This document shows positions 47,561 to 60,879 of a stretch of DNA of 64,000 bases, one piece after another (position 1 is the first letter of the stretch; the number at the start of each line of letters is the position of its first letter). The notes below the pieces were generated by a model, which was not told where the DNA came from, did no database searches, and worked only from the letters and a program-made list of their open reading frames with translations. The translations under genes and the position numbers were made by a program. Source of the DNA: Certhia americana (taxonomy: Eukaryota; Chordata; Aves; Passeriformes; Certhiidae); the NCBI GenBank assembly GCA_018697195.1, contig CM031869.1, positions 15,608,653 to 15,672,652 of the forward strand, read 5' to 3'.

Positions 47561-49900
47561 GATTCGTACCCGAGATTCCCTGCACACCTGAAGAAAAGGC
47601 ATTAACATAGAGAGAAACGGAGCACGCAGCGGCCGTAGAGACAAAGCCGCCTTTCATGCCGTGTTCCTGCTGCCTCTCGTTAATAAACAAATGCTTTTCC
47701 CTGCAATGGCTTCCAGGAGGAGTCGCTTTAAGCTCCAAAAGGTGCTTGCTTGGGTTTATTTTCAAGGCTGACCCTGAAGCATCTGCACCCCCAAAGCCTC
47801 GCTGCCCGGACGCAGAAGGCAGCTGATGCTCAATTAGCAGCAGCAGGGGATTTTGTGGTTGTTGTTGCGCTGGATTCTGCGTTGAAGGGAAGCGGCCATA
47901 GTCCCATCCCGCGGAGGTGACCTGGAGGCAGGAGGGCTGGGCTCAGCATGTTCCCCGGCGATGGCTCTGGGCATAGACCGCAATGGCCCCAGGGCCTTTA
48001 GAGCCCCAGGGAAACCCCTCAGCAAACCTCAAGGGATGACAAGAGCTGGGTCTTTGAGCTCATCGGTGTGAGCAAAGGAGTACAGGTGGCAGGATGGGGA
48101 TTTGCTTTCCATTTAACATAGAACAGCCAGAACCCTCAGGAAAAATGGGAAGGGAGGAAAGCCGCCGTGCCCAGCCCAGCCCAGGCGTGGGGCGCAGCCT
48201 CTCCTCGTGTTTCCCTGGCTCGGGGCGGGAGCCAGCGTTGTCCCAGCGCTGGCACACGAGGGCACAGCCCCGACACAGGCACCCAGGGCTCTGCAGCAGT
48301 GGCTCCTGCTGCCAGCCAGGACCGCCGCTCTTCCCCTCTCTGGGAATGCTGACAGCTCTCAGAGCAGCGTTGCCATTGCAGGGCCGAGCTGCACCGGGAG
48401 CCCCGCGGCGGGCACACAGCAGGGCTCGGGGACCATTTACTTCTTGTACACATTTCCTCCTGCTAAAAGTGATTTTCTGTGGCTTTTTGGTCTCAGATGT
48501 TTCTGACGGCTTTCTCTTTTCCCCTGATAGGTGACCATGCAGAACTGCAGAGAAATGCAGGTGGAGGTAGAAGGGACCAGAAATGTTTCCCGCGGCAGAG
48601 GGAAGAAGAGTATTTTAAATTCGGGAAGCTGCTCGAAGGAGCAGGGAAACCACCTGACTTCTTTCTTCTTTTGACATAACTCTCTGTGGAATTTCCCCTT
48701 TCCCTATCATTTTGCTCAGACAGCAACTGAGGTTCTGCCTGGGAAGGAAGGAGATACCTGATAGCATCATTTGATCTGGAGCTCGCCTGCTCTACCCTGC
48801 CCCTCACCAGAAAGGGCAGTTTCATGCCCAGGCAGCTGTGTTGCTAATCCTTGTCTGTTTTTGCAGGCTGAAATCCCAGCAGGACCGCAGCGGTTCTCCC
48901 ACTGAGAAATTCAGTGCAAGATACCTGTGAGGCCTCCAGGGCAATTTTGAAGAATGAAGATTTTCTTTGTCTCTGGGACATTTTGAAGTCCAGAACACTT
49001 AGCCTCAGAAAAGTGCTTTGGTCACATCTACTTCTAGCAGTATTTTTCCTGGTTTTCAGCCTAACTCTTGTGAAGTAACTGGTTTTCATCACTTGACACA
49101 CTTGCTTTTCTCTTATCATTTCATAAATGCTTTAGGACTAAATCCCTTTCCCCCTTTTATGCTGTTCTTCCCATATAAATGGAAAATCATTATTTTCTAT
49201 AGGTCCTTGGGCATTTTGACATATGAAATAAATAAAGCAAGGTCCTTGGTGCAGTTACCAGAGCAACCTGAACACTGGCTTTGAGAGAATGAAGCCTAAA
49301 TAACCTATTTTTAAAATATTTTCCTTCAATTGAGGGTAACTGTTGGCAGGGAACCCAGGAGGTCTGTGGTCTGCTTTAATTTACCCAAAGCTCATCTCTC
49401 CCCTAACTCCCTGCTGTAAAAACCCATCATATTTGCCATCCTGGCAGAGAGATGGAGAATCTGAGCTCAGCCTGGGTTCCACCCTGTCTGGAGGACCTCA
49501 GAGTTCAGCAGCACCATCAGACATTTCATTCCTCAGGCAAATGCTGGGGGGGCTGGTTTTTCTTTTACCTCCTTTAATTTTGTTCCTGCAATTTCCCATA
49601 GATGCCTGAAAACAAAGCACCTCTCAGGTCTCTCTTCCCCTCTGCCAAGGGAGCTCCTGGCACAGAGCCTTGCCTGGTGCAGATGCCACACAGGGCAGTG
49701 TCCCAGTGTCCCTCCCTTCTTCAGGGAGCCCTGCAGCTCTTCTGCAAGGACAGGAGCTGACCTCCAACAGCACAGGCAAGCAGACTGTCCTTCTTCAGCA
49801 TCCTCCACAGGTTGCAGGTGCTCAGCCTCCTCCATGTCAGTTGAAGATGTTCTCCTGCAAATCCCATGTAGGGCTTTTTGTGTAAGGAGGAACAAAGAAG
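47561..49900. other. Upstream intergenic sequence, nothing recognised
   Basis: Lies 5' of NRG2. 48140-48420 is GC-rich. No coding similarity recognised. Confidence 0.6.
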
Positions 49901-50140
49901 AGGCACAGAACATGCTGAGCTGGAAGGGGACTCATCAACTCCAATGCCTGGCTCTGCACAGGACACCCCAACAATCCCACCCTGTGCCTGGGAGCACTGT
50001 CCAAATGCTCCAGGAGCTCTGGCAGACTTGAGGCCATGCCATTCCCAGGGAAGCCTGGCCAGTGCCCCCCAGCACCCTCTGGGGGAAGAACCTTTTCCTG
50101 ATATCCAAACTAACACAGGTCCAGCCATTCCCTGCTGGAG
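49901..50140 (-). mobile_element. CR1 LINE, 3' fragment
   Basis: Complement of CR1: tgagctggaaggggactcat, ccaatgcctggctctgcaca, ggacaccccaacaatcccac, tgcctgggagcactgtccaa, atgctccaggagctctggca, gaagaaccttttcctgatat. The extreme 3' end is partly replaced. Confidence 0.93.
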
Positions 50141-50670
50141 CATGGGGCTGTGCTGGGCTCTTGCCCATTTCAGACAAGCCTCAGAACTGTGTATGCACTG
50201 CAAGGGTGTTCCCCCACCTCCCACAGCCCTTCCCAGCACCAGCTCTATCCCAGTTCCCTCCAGGGAGCCTGAAGCCCTGCTAGTGTGAAGATGGCAAACA
50301 CAGGAGACACCATCTCATACCCCAGCCAAGGGAATATTGCTTTCCCTCTCTATGGCACAATCAGGTGCTTTACAAAAACACCACAAATGCCAACAAATCC
50401 ATTGCAGCCAGTTTTTCCTACCTCCACATCTTCTCTGCAAGCATTTGGCTTGCTCAGTTTGGGGATGCCCATGGAGACCATCAGTGCCTGTCATGTGGAG
50501 CAGGAGCCAGCCCTTCACCAGGACACAGCAGACTCCTGACAACAGGGGAACACCACCACAGCCCCTGGTGAAGTGAGAAAAGCAGGCGGTAAATGATGAA
50601 CATGGGAATTATGTGCAAAAAGCAAAGCCCAACTCTCAATCTGAGACTCCAACCTGGACATTAATCAAAT
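50141..50670. other. Intergenic sequence, nothing recognised
   Basis: No repeat or exon seen. Confidence 0.6.
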
Positions 50671-50757
50671 GCAGAATCAGAGAATGGCTTGAGTTAGAAG
50701 AGACCTTAAAGATTATCTAATTCTACATATCTCCTGCCTGTTAATGCCAACTTCCAG
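50671..50757 (-). mobile_element. CR1 LINE, short 3' tail
   Basis: atgcagaatcagagaatggc, tgagttagaagagacctta and aagattatctaattctacat form the complement of a CR1 3' end. Similarity fades after about 50757. Confidence 0.85.
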
Positions 50758-53345
50758 ACCAGGGGAAGGCAGAACTGAGGGTTGTAGGTACCAGAGCTGT
50801 CTCTCCCAGAAATGGACCATCCTGGCACAGAGGCCTGATCCAGATACCCATCCTTCCCTCAGCTGGGAGAGCATCGACATCGACTGTAATTCCATGAGAT
50901 GCTCAACAGCCCAAAGAAAGGCTGAGAACACTTACTGTAGGGAGAAAAAGCAGGACTTCATTATCATGAAATCCTCCCCAAAAAAACCTTTTATCTCTTG
51001 GCACATGGTGATCAAAGCAAAAAAAATCAAGAGCAAGTTGTTTCCTCCACCTGGGAGAGAAGCTGTTAGGGTTCCCTCCAGCCCCTTTTGTGACATATTC
51101 ACCTAGGCAGTGGAAGGAAGAAAAAAGCTACTCATCCTTCAAGGAAATGTGTGCCTCTTCTATTTGCTGCCCTCCCCAAGAAACTCATTCACTCCTTGTC
51201 CACCCACACAAGCAGGAATGATGAATGAAAAACAAACCATAAACAATTCAGCCTTCCCTTTTTCCTCCCAGCCTTCCAATCAGATGTTCCAGCCCGTGCC
51301 TTAGCACCCAGATTTTGCCCGTTGATCATTCTGATCGCGTGCCTTGGCTCGCCATGCCGCTCACACGCTCCATTCCTTGGATACAGCCAGCTGCATCCAA
51401 CACATTTGTCAGCAGCTTCAGCTCCAGGAGGGCTTCACCCAGCGTGGAGGAGACACAGGAGCCTCTGCAGGGCACCACTGCCCAGAGCCAGAGGATTCCT
51501 CTGGTGTGACTGGCAGAGGTGGTCGCTGGCAGGGAGCTGATGATCAGCCAGGCAGCTCTTCTTGTCCCCCAGAAGGACAGTGGTTCCCAGGCACTGAGAT
51601 GTGTCACCAGAAAGATGACACAGGGTGCAAAATGCTCCCCATAGGATGGTGTATCCCAGTCTCCAGTCCTCCAGTGAGAGACCCCCTCCATCCCAGAGAT
51701 TCTCCCTGGACTGGATTTTGCTGCCAACCACTCTGATATTTCTCTGTCTCTCTTTCCCTTCTCTCCACACAACCTCCTTACACCCCCCTGTGTATTAAAC
51801 AACAATTGCAGTCATACCAGGGCATCAGGTGTGTCTGTGAACCTCTGAATTCCCTTCATAGGTAAAGTTCCATCCCACTTTTACCTGTTTTGTGTATTTT
51901 TATGTAAAAATATGCTGAGTGGGTATATGCTTTATTACATGTGTAGGAAACATGGGGAATGAGGACTTGAGGTACCACCACAATAGTAGAGAGGGGCAAG
52001 GCTCTTTGGCTGGCTTTGCCCTTGATTCCCTGTTTAAATATAATTTGCCATTGTTAGACAAGAGACCCTCTCCAAATGACTTCTGAGATCCAGGAGACCA
52101 TTTCTGCAGCAACAAGTTACTGCTTGTAGGCAGCCTGTGGCTGGAAAATGCCCTTGATATTACAGAAATGGGAACTTGCTTAATAGATCCAAATAAATAG
52201 GGAAGCCCAGGAGCTCGGATGGCAGCATTTGAGCCCTGTACTGAGAGGTGCACAGACCTTACAGCAAGGCTAAATATAGGCCTCACAAACCAGAACAACA
52301 GAGCTTTTACTGAGAAATAATCAAGCCCTGGAGGAAACTACACAATATAGAGCTTAGATTTTAAATAAATGTGAAATGAGTTGGTGGATTCGGGACTAGT
52401 TCCTTATGGAAAAATTTTCACATCAGAAAGAAAATCGCTTGATGAAATGAGCTCTTTAATTAGCAGTTTCAGCAAGAAGCCAGGAGGATTGGGGGGGTTC
52501 TGGAGCTTCATCCCTCACTTTTCCATCTTGCCCTTTGCAAGGAGAGCTGGGATCAGGGCAGGGGTGGACTGTCCCAGACTGCTGCATGTAAGGGGCTGAA
52601 GAGGAGCACTGTTTCTTCTCCTTGTGCTCTCCTGTCTCCGTGCACTTTCCCAAGAACATCCTGCACTCTCCAAAAGCAACACCCAGGGCAGCAGGTGCTG
52701 AATCCAGGCAGGAAATCCACAGCCTGGGCCTGACCACAGGACAGGTGTCTGTGGCTCCCTGCACACCAGGCTCTCATCCTTCACCCACCAGAGGCCAGGC
52801 TGCAGCCACCTGGGACTGCCCAAACCGGCTTTCAGGCAGCCAGATGCTGAATGCAACATCCCAGCTGTGATGCTTAGGTAGGAAGGCTGGATCCCACCCA
52901 CCAGGGCACACCTGCTGTATCCACACCCAGCTCTCCTTCAGCCAGCTAAAGGGATGCAAATTAAAAAATAAGACCAAGTTGTTTTTTCTTTTCCTCTCTC
53001 ATTCTCTCCTCGCTTCATCTCACTCTGTAATCTTGTGGTTTGCAATTAAATTGTGTCTTTATGTCTTCTTTCCTCAATAAGTTAATGAAAATTACTTTTG
53101 CTCCAAGGTGGAGCATGAATGCCTCACTCTGTGCTGAGCATGAGAGCAAGACACAGGGCCCAGGAGGAACAGAAGCTCTTGCTTCCCTGGGGAGTGAAGG
53201 GTTGAGTCAGGCTCCTGAGCCCCTCCAAGCATCCGAGCCTCAAGTTTCAATTTTCAGCTCCATTTTCAGTTCCTTCTCCTCCTTGCAAAGCCTGTGCAAC
53301 AGCAGTGGGAGGTTACAAATAGAGCAAGGCAGCTCATCTGCTCCA

Positions 53346-53347
<2 letters not shown>
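50758..53347. other. Intergenic sequence
   Basis: No certain element. 51600-51820 has LTR-like texture (see findings). 52980-53030 is pyrimidine-rich. Confidence 0.55.

Positions 53348-53376
<29 letters not shown>
53348..53376. repeat. (TC)n microsatellite
   Basis: About 14 uninterrupted TC units. Confidence 0.98.
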
Positions 53377-53379
<3 letters not shown>

Positions 53380-55150
53380 GTGATCCGTGGGCACGCACGT
53401 GCATGTGCTGGATCCTCCCTTCTCGGGTACTTCAAGACTCTCTCAACATACCCAAGGCCACGCATCTTTCCCGGTCTGTAGCTCCCTCCTCAGCCTTTGC
53501 TGTGCATGTCCTGGCTGGAGCTGAGGACACAGGCAGCACCACACGCATCTGCGCTGAGATTAACCCTGCAGAGCCAGGGACAGCAATTTGGATTTCCTCA
53601 TCCAAAATTCATCGCCTGGGAAGGATGCCAGGCCAGCTCTGAGAAGACAGAGGCTTCAGCAGGAGTCTCTGCTTGCTACAGGAGTGATGGGGCACTGATA
53701 TCACCAATGCTTCCCTGCCCCAGGGGGCCCCAGGGGATGCTGCTCCTGCCTCCCTCTCCTCTCCTGAGGGCTGGATCACACATACAGACTGCTTGGAGCA
53801 GGGACACAGGCACTAAAAGGAGGGATGATGGGAGGTGGTCTCATTGAGTCCATCTGAGAGAAAGTTAAGGGCTGAGTTAATGGCTAAAAACTACCTGGAG
53901 GGCAAGTACAAAGGCAAAGAGCCAAAGTCTCCTCAGTCACACAGCTGCCCTATAGTGCAGCTTGGGAAGCTGAGGGTGAATATCCAGGTGATGTTTCTTT
54001 CCCAGGAGCTGGTATACCTCTAGGAGAGCATACGACATGAGGGCAGGGGTCCTTCATTGTTTGGAGTTGATGAGGCTGAGCCCAGTGAGGCCCTGGTCAT
54101 CCTGACCTAGTGCTGCTAACAGTCATGGTGCAAGCAGCCACCAGCCAGGAGCATCCCAGGGCTCCCATCCCACTGCTCCTTCCAGGACCCTGAGAAGGGT
54201 ATATCACTCTGGGATATGTGAGCTCTAACCAGTCTGGCATGGCTGTTTCTGAGCCCCCAGCTAGCAGGATAATGCTGGCTGCCCATGACACAACACACAG
54301 CACTGTCTGTTCCCCTTCCAGGGGTGACTGCTTCTTCATGCAGGGAAGCAATGAGGTCCTGAGTGAGGCACTTCAGAGTAGGTCTGGCACAACCCTCTTG
54401 TTTCCCCATGCTGGGGATAGTCAGGGAGGCAGCAGGAGCCTTGGCTCTGATCTGAGAGGAGCATTGTGTCCCTCGTCCCCCAGCGAGCCCCGTGCACACC
54501 CATTTCCTCAGGGACACTCCCTCGACTGGGTGGGAGAGGAGGTGGTGTGGGGGGTCTCTCCAGCCTCAGTGAGAAATGCCCAACAGCAAAAAGCTTGATA
54601 AAATATCTGTTTTAACAAGGCAGAGTAAAAAGAGAAATACCAAGGGCAAGGCTTATTCCCCTTCAGATGCAGAGCACCCTGCATTTGTGCAGCATTGTAT
54701 GGACACAGGATGGATTTTCCCCAGTCCTGCACATATCCCTTCCCCAGAGAGAAGTCCTTCCTTTTTGATACCTCAAGCTAGTATATATGCTTCTTTTTAT
54801 TCTGTTTTATTAAGGCAGCTGTTTATTATGTCATTTGCTGCCAGGCCTTTCATACTGAGATGCAGAATTAAGCCCTTCTCACAAGGGCCAGAGCCCCTTT
54901 CCTTGCCAGCCCCCTGCACTGCTTTTTCCAGAACAAAGGTCTGTGGCTGCTGTGTTGGCTGCAGACTGATTCACAAGTCTCCAGCAAAGCCAGTTTGCTA
55001 ATGCTCCTGGTTTGTAAATAGTTTTCCTCTCTGACACAAACCAGGTGCTCCACACACCACACTCTCTTCCCTGCTCCATCCAGACCTTGTGGAATCCCAG
55101 CACTGCATCTCCCCAGCTGACCCTCATGGTATTTGCTGAGTTGCTGTAAA
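53377..55150. other. Intergenic sequence, nothing recognised
   Basis: No repeat or exon seen. Confidence 0.6.
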
Positions 55151-55176
55151 ACAATTAATTGAATTTAATTATTGAG
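55151..55176. promoter_or_regulatory. Palindromic homeodomain-type site
   Basis: A perfect 10-bp palindrome CAATTAATTG at 55152-55161, followed at once by aatttaattattg. Paired-type homeodomain dimers bind palindromic TAAT sites. Function inferred only. Confidence 0.3.
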
Positions 55177-57610
55177 AGGATGTTCATGTTTCCTGCACAC
55201 TTACACACCCTGTTATCTCAATCACACCAGGGCTGGTCTATAATTCTCTTTTTAACGAGCTCCCAAAATATTCCCATAAGAAATATCCTCAAACCAGCTC
55301 CTCTATCTAGACACTGTGAGAGGCTGAAGCCCCCCTGATGGTCCCTGAGGAGAGAGAAGGACTTTTTCTTATGCTGGGTGCATTCCATATTGGCACCTGG
55401 CAATTCCTGCTCTCCATAGCAGCAGGATTTAGGGGAGCCAAGGTTTTCTCCTCCTGGTGTGAATCAGTCTACTGTGCTCCTTCAGTCCTTCAGTCTACTG
55501 CAGGGCTAGTGCACAGCCCCAGCTGGGACTAGTGGGCCTAAAAGCAGACCAAGGAATTTCCTCATAGAAGTGAAGCTGTTTCCCCTCTGACACCAAACCA
55601 GAGTGGACTCTGCAGCCAATTTGCTCTGTGAGAAACCAGAGCATGGAAAAATTCAATACCTTCATCATTTTACTCATGGCATCTTTGAGGGAAAAGTAAA
55701 AATATATTGGTTCCGTGCTAAGGGTCTGGCTTATGGACTAAGAGGTTTTCAATTAAACACCTCTTCAGCAAAATCCAAAACACTGAGATGAGTTGTGGGA
55801 CAACTTTTTTGAGCTGGTAGTCTTCGGATAAGCCACAGAGAGCAGGAATCCCAGGTTTTTCAAATCCCAGACAATTTCAACAGGACAGAAGGGAATCCTG
55901 CCCAGGGCCACAGTGATGCTCCGGAAAATCCCTCCCCAGAGCAGCTCTGAAAGAGATATAGGCAAATGTTAAATAATTACTAAACAAACTTTGATACTTT
56001 GAGACATTCCCCTGCTACAGTAGAACATTTCTTAAGCCTGTTCCTGGAAAGTCACTCACAGAAAAGGAATAGTGCCTGACTCTTCTTTGTCATAGCAACC
56101 AGGTTAAGCTCACAGGGCTCTGCAGTTGTGAGCTGGGCCTCTCATCACCTCAGGACTGGTAGGAACTGACCCCATCACCTTGTGAATGACAAGTGACTCT
56201 GCTGCCTTAGATAACCCCCTCACCACAGTCCCTTTTCTTCTTGATAAAGTTTAAAATGAGAAGCCAAGTTGGTTTTTCTGACCTCAAGATCCAGAAAATG
56301 ATGGACCTTTAAAGGAAGGTATCACACCTACCTCTCACCTGTGGCAGCCCCCCTCTCACCTCTCACAGGAGGATTGCAAAGCTGGCCATACCTCCATGTA
56401 TCAGCACAACTGAAACCTTCGTCCTCCTTGAAGGACAGCTGTGACTTCCTACCAGGAAAGGCACTGGAGTATGGTTTAAAGAACAGCTTTATCCTCCTGG
56501 AAAAGACAGGGACTGTCTTTTCCATCAGGTGGATGCCTCCTCCCAAGTGTGGGGCAGGGCACCTGGCTGGGCCACAGAAGGACAGGGCAACAGGCAGTGC
56601 TGCAATACCTGAAAAATGGCTTCAAACACTCAACCTGTTACCCCTCACTCCACCAAATTGTACTCAGAGATCATCTTGTATCTCCTCTAAACAGGATTTG
56701 TTTGCCACCACAGCCAGTTGCTGTAGGGAGATGAGATGCCTTGGCTGTTCTCATGTTTGCAAAATGAGGAGTTTAGAAGTTACAAGCTATAAATTCTTCT
56801 GGACCAAAACTCCTACATTCTCCAGGCCAGGCCAAAGAGTATCTGTGTAAACAGGTTTGTTTACAGTCAACCAAGTGTTTTCATCCCAGGCACCCGACCA
56901 AATTCCAGTCCTGATGATGTGACTGCCAAACAGCATCAGCACCAGCTCCTGCAGCACCAGCAGTGGGTGCCCTGCTTGGATCCGTGCCCATCCCACAGGG
57001 CTGTGGGATCCATGTCCCACCTGAGGGCCCAGCCTGCTGGAGAAAGATCAACCTCATGGGACACATAACCTGTCTCAGACAGAGAAAGGCCAAGCACAGG
57101 GCCAGTGTGAAAACTCAGACCCACCTCCAGGAATAGCTTTGAAGGGGGCAATTCTTGTCTCCTGGATCTGCACAGCTGGTCCCATTCCCCCTGCAGAGCA
57201 TGGATCTGCTCCCAGGGCAAATCCCTGCTCAGCCACAGCACCAAGGCTCTACAAAGCACAGGGAATGAAACACTTCAAAACAAGCTTGGACCAGGGCCAC
57301 GCCTGGCCATGAGCCAGAGAGGGGCCAAGAGCGCAGTGAGCAGAAAAGGTGTTTATAAACACCTCTCCAAGCCTCCTGCACAGCAAGACAAGCTGTGGAA
57401 ATGCCTTTGGCTCCTGCCTGCTCATCTCTGGCTGGGCTCCACAAGAGCTCCCAGGGCATGTTTTTGTCCATTTATCTTAGAATTGGGAGGGAAGGGAGTT
57501 GGAAGAGTTTAAATTAAGCTCCAGTGCCTCTGGTCTCCTCCAGGTAGGGAGGTTTATGTAGCATCCTTGAAATTACGGCTTGAGGTGCCAGCTGTGCCTT
57601 CAGGGCTGTG

Positions 57611-57612
<2 letters not shown>
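55177..57612. other. Intergenic sequence, nothing recognised
   Basis: No repeat or exon seen. Confidence 0.6.

Positions 57613-57661
<49 letters not shown>
57613..57661. repeat. (CA)n microsatellite
   Basis: About 24 CA units with one G interruption near 57656. Confidence 0.98.
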
Positions 57662-57662
<1 letters not shown>

Positions 57663-58043
57663 TTTGCCCCCAGGAGCCAAAAGGCAGGTCCTGAGCTTCT
57701 GCAATGAGCTTAACATTGCTAGAACAAGCCTGGAATACACCACTTAGCCTTATGGCTGCAGTTTACTACCACAGGAAGAAAGGACTCAAGACCAGGGGCA
57801 CTAAAATCACTAGGTGTGTGCAGGGTCCAGGGGGACAATTACCCAGATGCAGTAAGAGGTTCCACCATAGGAACATCAGCTGCTTGCAATCGAGCAATGG
57901 AGCTGAACACTTGTCTGTACTGCACAGCTCCATCTGCACAGCTGGAGTTTGCCCTTCGTTGTGTGTGCTTTGGGAGAGTTTTCCTTTCAGAGCCATGTGA
58001 ACCAAACCCTATAGAGGATGGAGTGCTGGGATTCTGGAGACCT

Positions 58044-58540
58044 AGTCGTGGCTGGGGTAGAATTAATTTTCTTCCCATTAGCTGCAATTGGGCTGTACTT
58101 TGGATTTTGCTGAAAACATGGGTAATAACATAGCGAAGTTTTTGTTACTGCTGAGCAGGGCTTGCACAGAGCCAAGGCCTTTTCTGCTCCTCATATCACC
58201 CCACCAGTGAACAGGTTGGGAGTGCACACGGAGCTGGGAGGGAACACAGCCAGGACAGCTGACCCTCACTGACCCAAGAGATATCCCAGACCCTACAGCT
58301 CTGCTGTCCTGGGGATGCCTGAACACCTGCCTGCAACGGCAGGTGAGGAACAGATTCCTTGCTTTGCTTTGCTGGTGCAGGTAGGCTTTACTTTTGCTTT
58401 CCCTATTAAACTGTCTTTACCTCAGCTGCCAGTTTTTTGTCACTTTTATCCTTCTGATTCCCTCTCTCATCCCATCAGAGGGGAGTGATTGAGTGAGTGG
58501 ATGATGGTTCTGAGCTGCCTTTTGGGGTCAAACCACAGCA
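58044..58540 (+). mobile_element. Solo LTR of an avian endogenous retrovirus, with internal deletion
   Basis: Imperfect inverted termini (agtcgtgg at 58044-58051 and ccacagca at 58533-58540) bound a sequence related to 17129-17657. A polyA signal ATTAAA is present at 58405-58410. Compared with the first copy, the segment between gatatcccagaccc (58279-58292) and the ctgtcctgggg region (58307-58317) is missing, removing the TATA-like part of the promoter. No internal viral genes remain, and no obvious target-site duplication. Confidence 0.9.
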
Positions 58541-58691
58541 CTGTGTCATGCTGGCAGCAGCCAGCCCACCCAAGAGCTGAGGACTCACTGTGTCCTCTCA
58601 GAGTGGCAACAGTCAGGTTAGTATCCTCAGAGAAAAATTTTGGGGAAAAGAAAAAAAGTCAAAGCATCCTCTTCTTGGATGCAAAACTGAT
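58541..58691. other. Intergenic sequence, nothing recognised
   Basis: Short spacer between LTR and tandem duplication. Confidence 0.6.
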
Positions 58692-58739
58692 AAACTGTGA
58701 TTTGTTCTGAATCTCATTCCAAAACTGTGATTTGTTCTG
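58692..58739. repeat. 30-bp tandem duplication
   Basis: aaactgtgatttgttctg occurs at 58692-58709 and at 58722-58739. Confidence 0.95.
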
Positions 58740-60296
58740 TATCTTCCTTCTCATCCTCATGGATGTTTGGGGTTTCTTTGGCCCCACATGGAAGTAGTCG
58801 GACAATTTCACCCCAGCTCTATGAGCAACCTTGCTCCCTGGGAACAGATTTCAAAACATCTATTCCAACATCCCCACAAACTTTTTAAGGAAATGGGTTT
58901 TAAAGTAATCTGAGAAAGAATCCCATCCTGAAGAAAGCTGCACTGGGGAGGGGCTGGAGTATTAACCTCAAAGCCAGAATGACCAAATGGCCAGAATGCT
59001 CCCCTGGCTGGAGGAGGAGATGTGGAGGTCCAAGGCACACTCATACCTGGCAGTCTCTAGTGTCAACACTTCTCTCTGCCTTATCCCACCCTTTTCTCCT
59101 CTCAGAGCCTGCAACAGCTGCACTGCTTTTGGACACATTTTGGACACACCACCTGGTGTGATCCAACAGCTTTAGAGGCTGCAAATTAATGGCAGGATAA
59201 AGCAGGCTTTGTGGCATGGGAGGGGAATGCACCTCTGTCAGGCAAAGCTTGAGAAACCCAGAGCTGCAGACAATGCCAGCCAGTGCTTTCTAAAGCACAT
59301 TTCCCAAAAACATGCCTTGAGGGGATGGATTCACGGCCCACAACCCCCAGTGCGTCCATAAAGCCAGAAGGAAAACAAGACCAGAGAGGGTATCAGCTGC
59401 CTTGCTGCATGGCTGTGCAAGTCCAGAACCAGCAGTCATGGCTGGAGGAACAACAGGACCATCTGGGCACAGCTCTGGAGAGAGCAGCAAGGCAGCATGA
59501 AAACAAGAGGAATCAAACAGCAAAAACACAGGAGGTGCTGTCATCTTAATAAAAGGATGAACCAGCTGATCACCAGGAGCCAGAGCAGCTGTGCCTGTGA
59601 GCCAGCTATGCCCACCTTCCTGGACATCCCTGCTGGACAGAGCACCCTCCCAGCCAATACCACGGGCATGGGAAGAGGGAAGGGAAGGAGGAGGCCCACC
59701 CAGACATCACACCAGTTCAACTGGAGGCAGAGAAACCACCTGGCTGTAGGGAAACAGGCAGTCACATACAGGGGTGACACAGCCTTTGCTAACTGCTGCA
59801 TATGAGGCGGGGCTCTAGTCCTTACTCCTCCTTAAGAGACAAGAAGCAGAGAGCGCTGGGTTTATAAATTATTCTCACTGAAAACCAGCAAGATTGGAAT
59901 TTGGTGGCCAATTGTTGCTAGCTTTTCAACAGAAGAGCAGTCAGCACTTCCTGCATTATGCGGGGAGTTGGAGAACCATGCTTCCCTTTTAATGTCTCTG
60001 AGAGCCAAAAACTGGGGAAGGTCCTGGCTCTCTGCAGGTGACAACACCACAGAGTCCTCCATGGTCAGAAAGAACAGATGAGGGGGAAGCCAGCTGAGAA
60101 AAGGGCAGTGGGGGACTTGCAGGCCAGTCAAAGGAGAAGAGAAAGCACACTGAAGTTGGAACAAGCCACCATGAAAACAATCCCAAACTTAATTCACTTG
60201 GATAGGACAGCACATAGTGCTTAGAAGAATTAGCACTTTATCTTTGCAGACACAAGAAGAAAGAACTTGTTCTGCCATTGTGCAGACACCGATTTC
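58740..60296. other. Intergenic sequence, nothing recognised
   Basis: No repeat or exon seen. Confidence 0.6.
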
Positions 60297-60330
60297 TTAT
60301 TCATTTATTTGTTTATTGTTTGTTTTAAGT
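60297..60330. repeat. T-rich low-complexity tract (ATTT/GTTT)
   Basis: Alternating attt and gttt words ending tttgttttaag. Confidence 0.85.
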
Positions 60331-60879
60331 TTCTGAAGAGAGAGCAAAAGAGGCATCATTACACCTCACCGTGGAAAGTGCAGCTGTGGGCAAGGAATGG
60401 CTGACATGTCCTCGGGATGTCACCCTCCAGCAGGTGGCCGAAAAGACACAAACCCTGTACCCAGGGCCAGTCTGGACCCAAGAGTGCCCCACTCTGGAAC
60501 ACCTGGAAGCCATGCTCCCTGGCAGGATTACCCCTTGGGCAGTGACCCTCCAGTACCCTCGGGGAGGAATCCTTGCCTCAGTGCCCCCCCAAAACAGATC
60601 ATCAAAGGAAGTGGAGTTGTTTTCTTGGAGAGAAGCGGTTCCAACCAGAGGGCTGCAGTTGTCCGTGGCCAAGCTTTCCCATTGTTATTTTACAGTTGCT
60701 TGATGTTCTGAAAGATATTTAGAAAAATGACTTTAACTGTCCTGTGCCAAACTGGGTGAGGGTGAAAAAAAATGAAATTTGGCAGGGATGTTATTCATTC
60801 AGCATGTAGCTTGGATGACATCCAGTGACTAAGACAGGAGTTTTAACTGATCTGGGAGACTAAAAACCATTCACAAATA

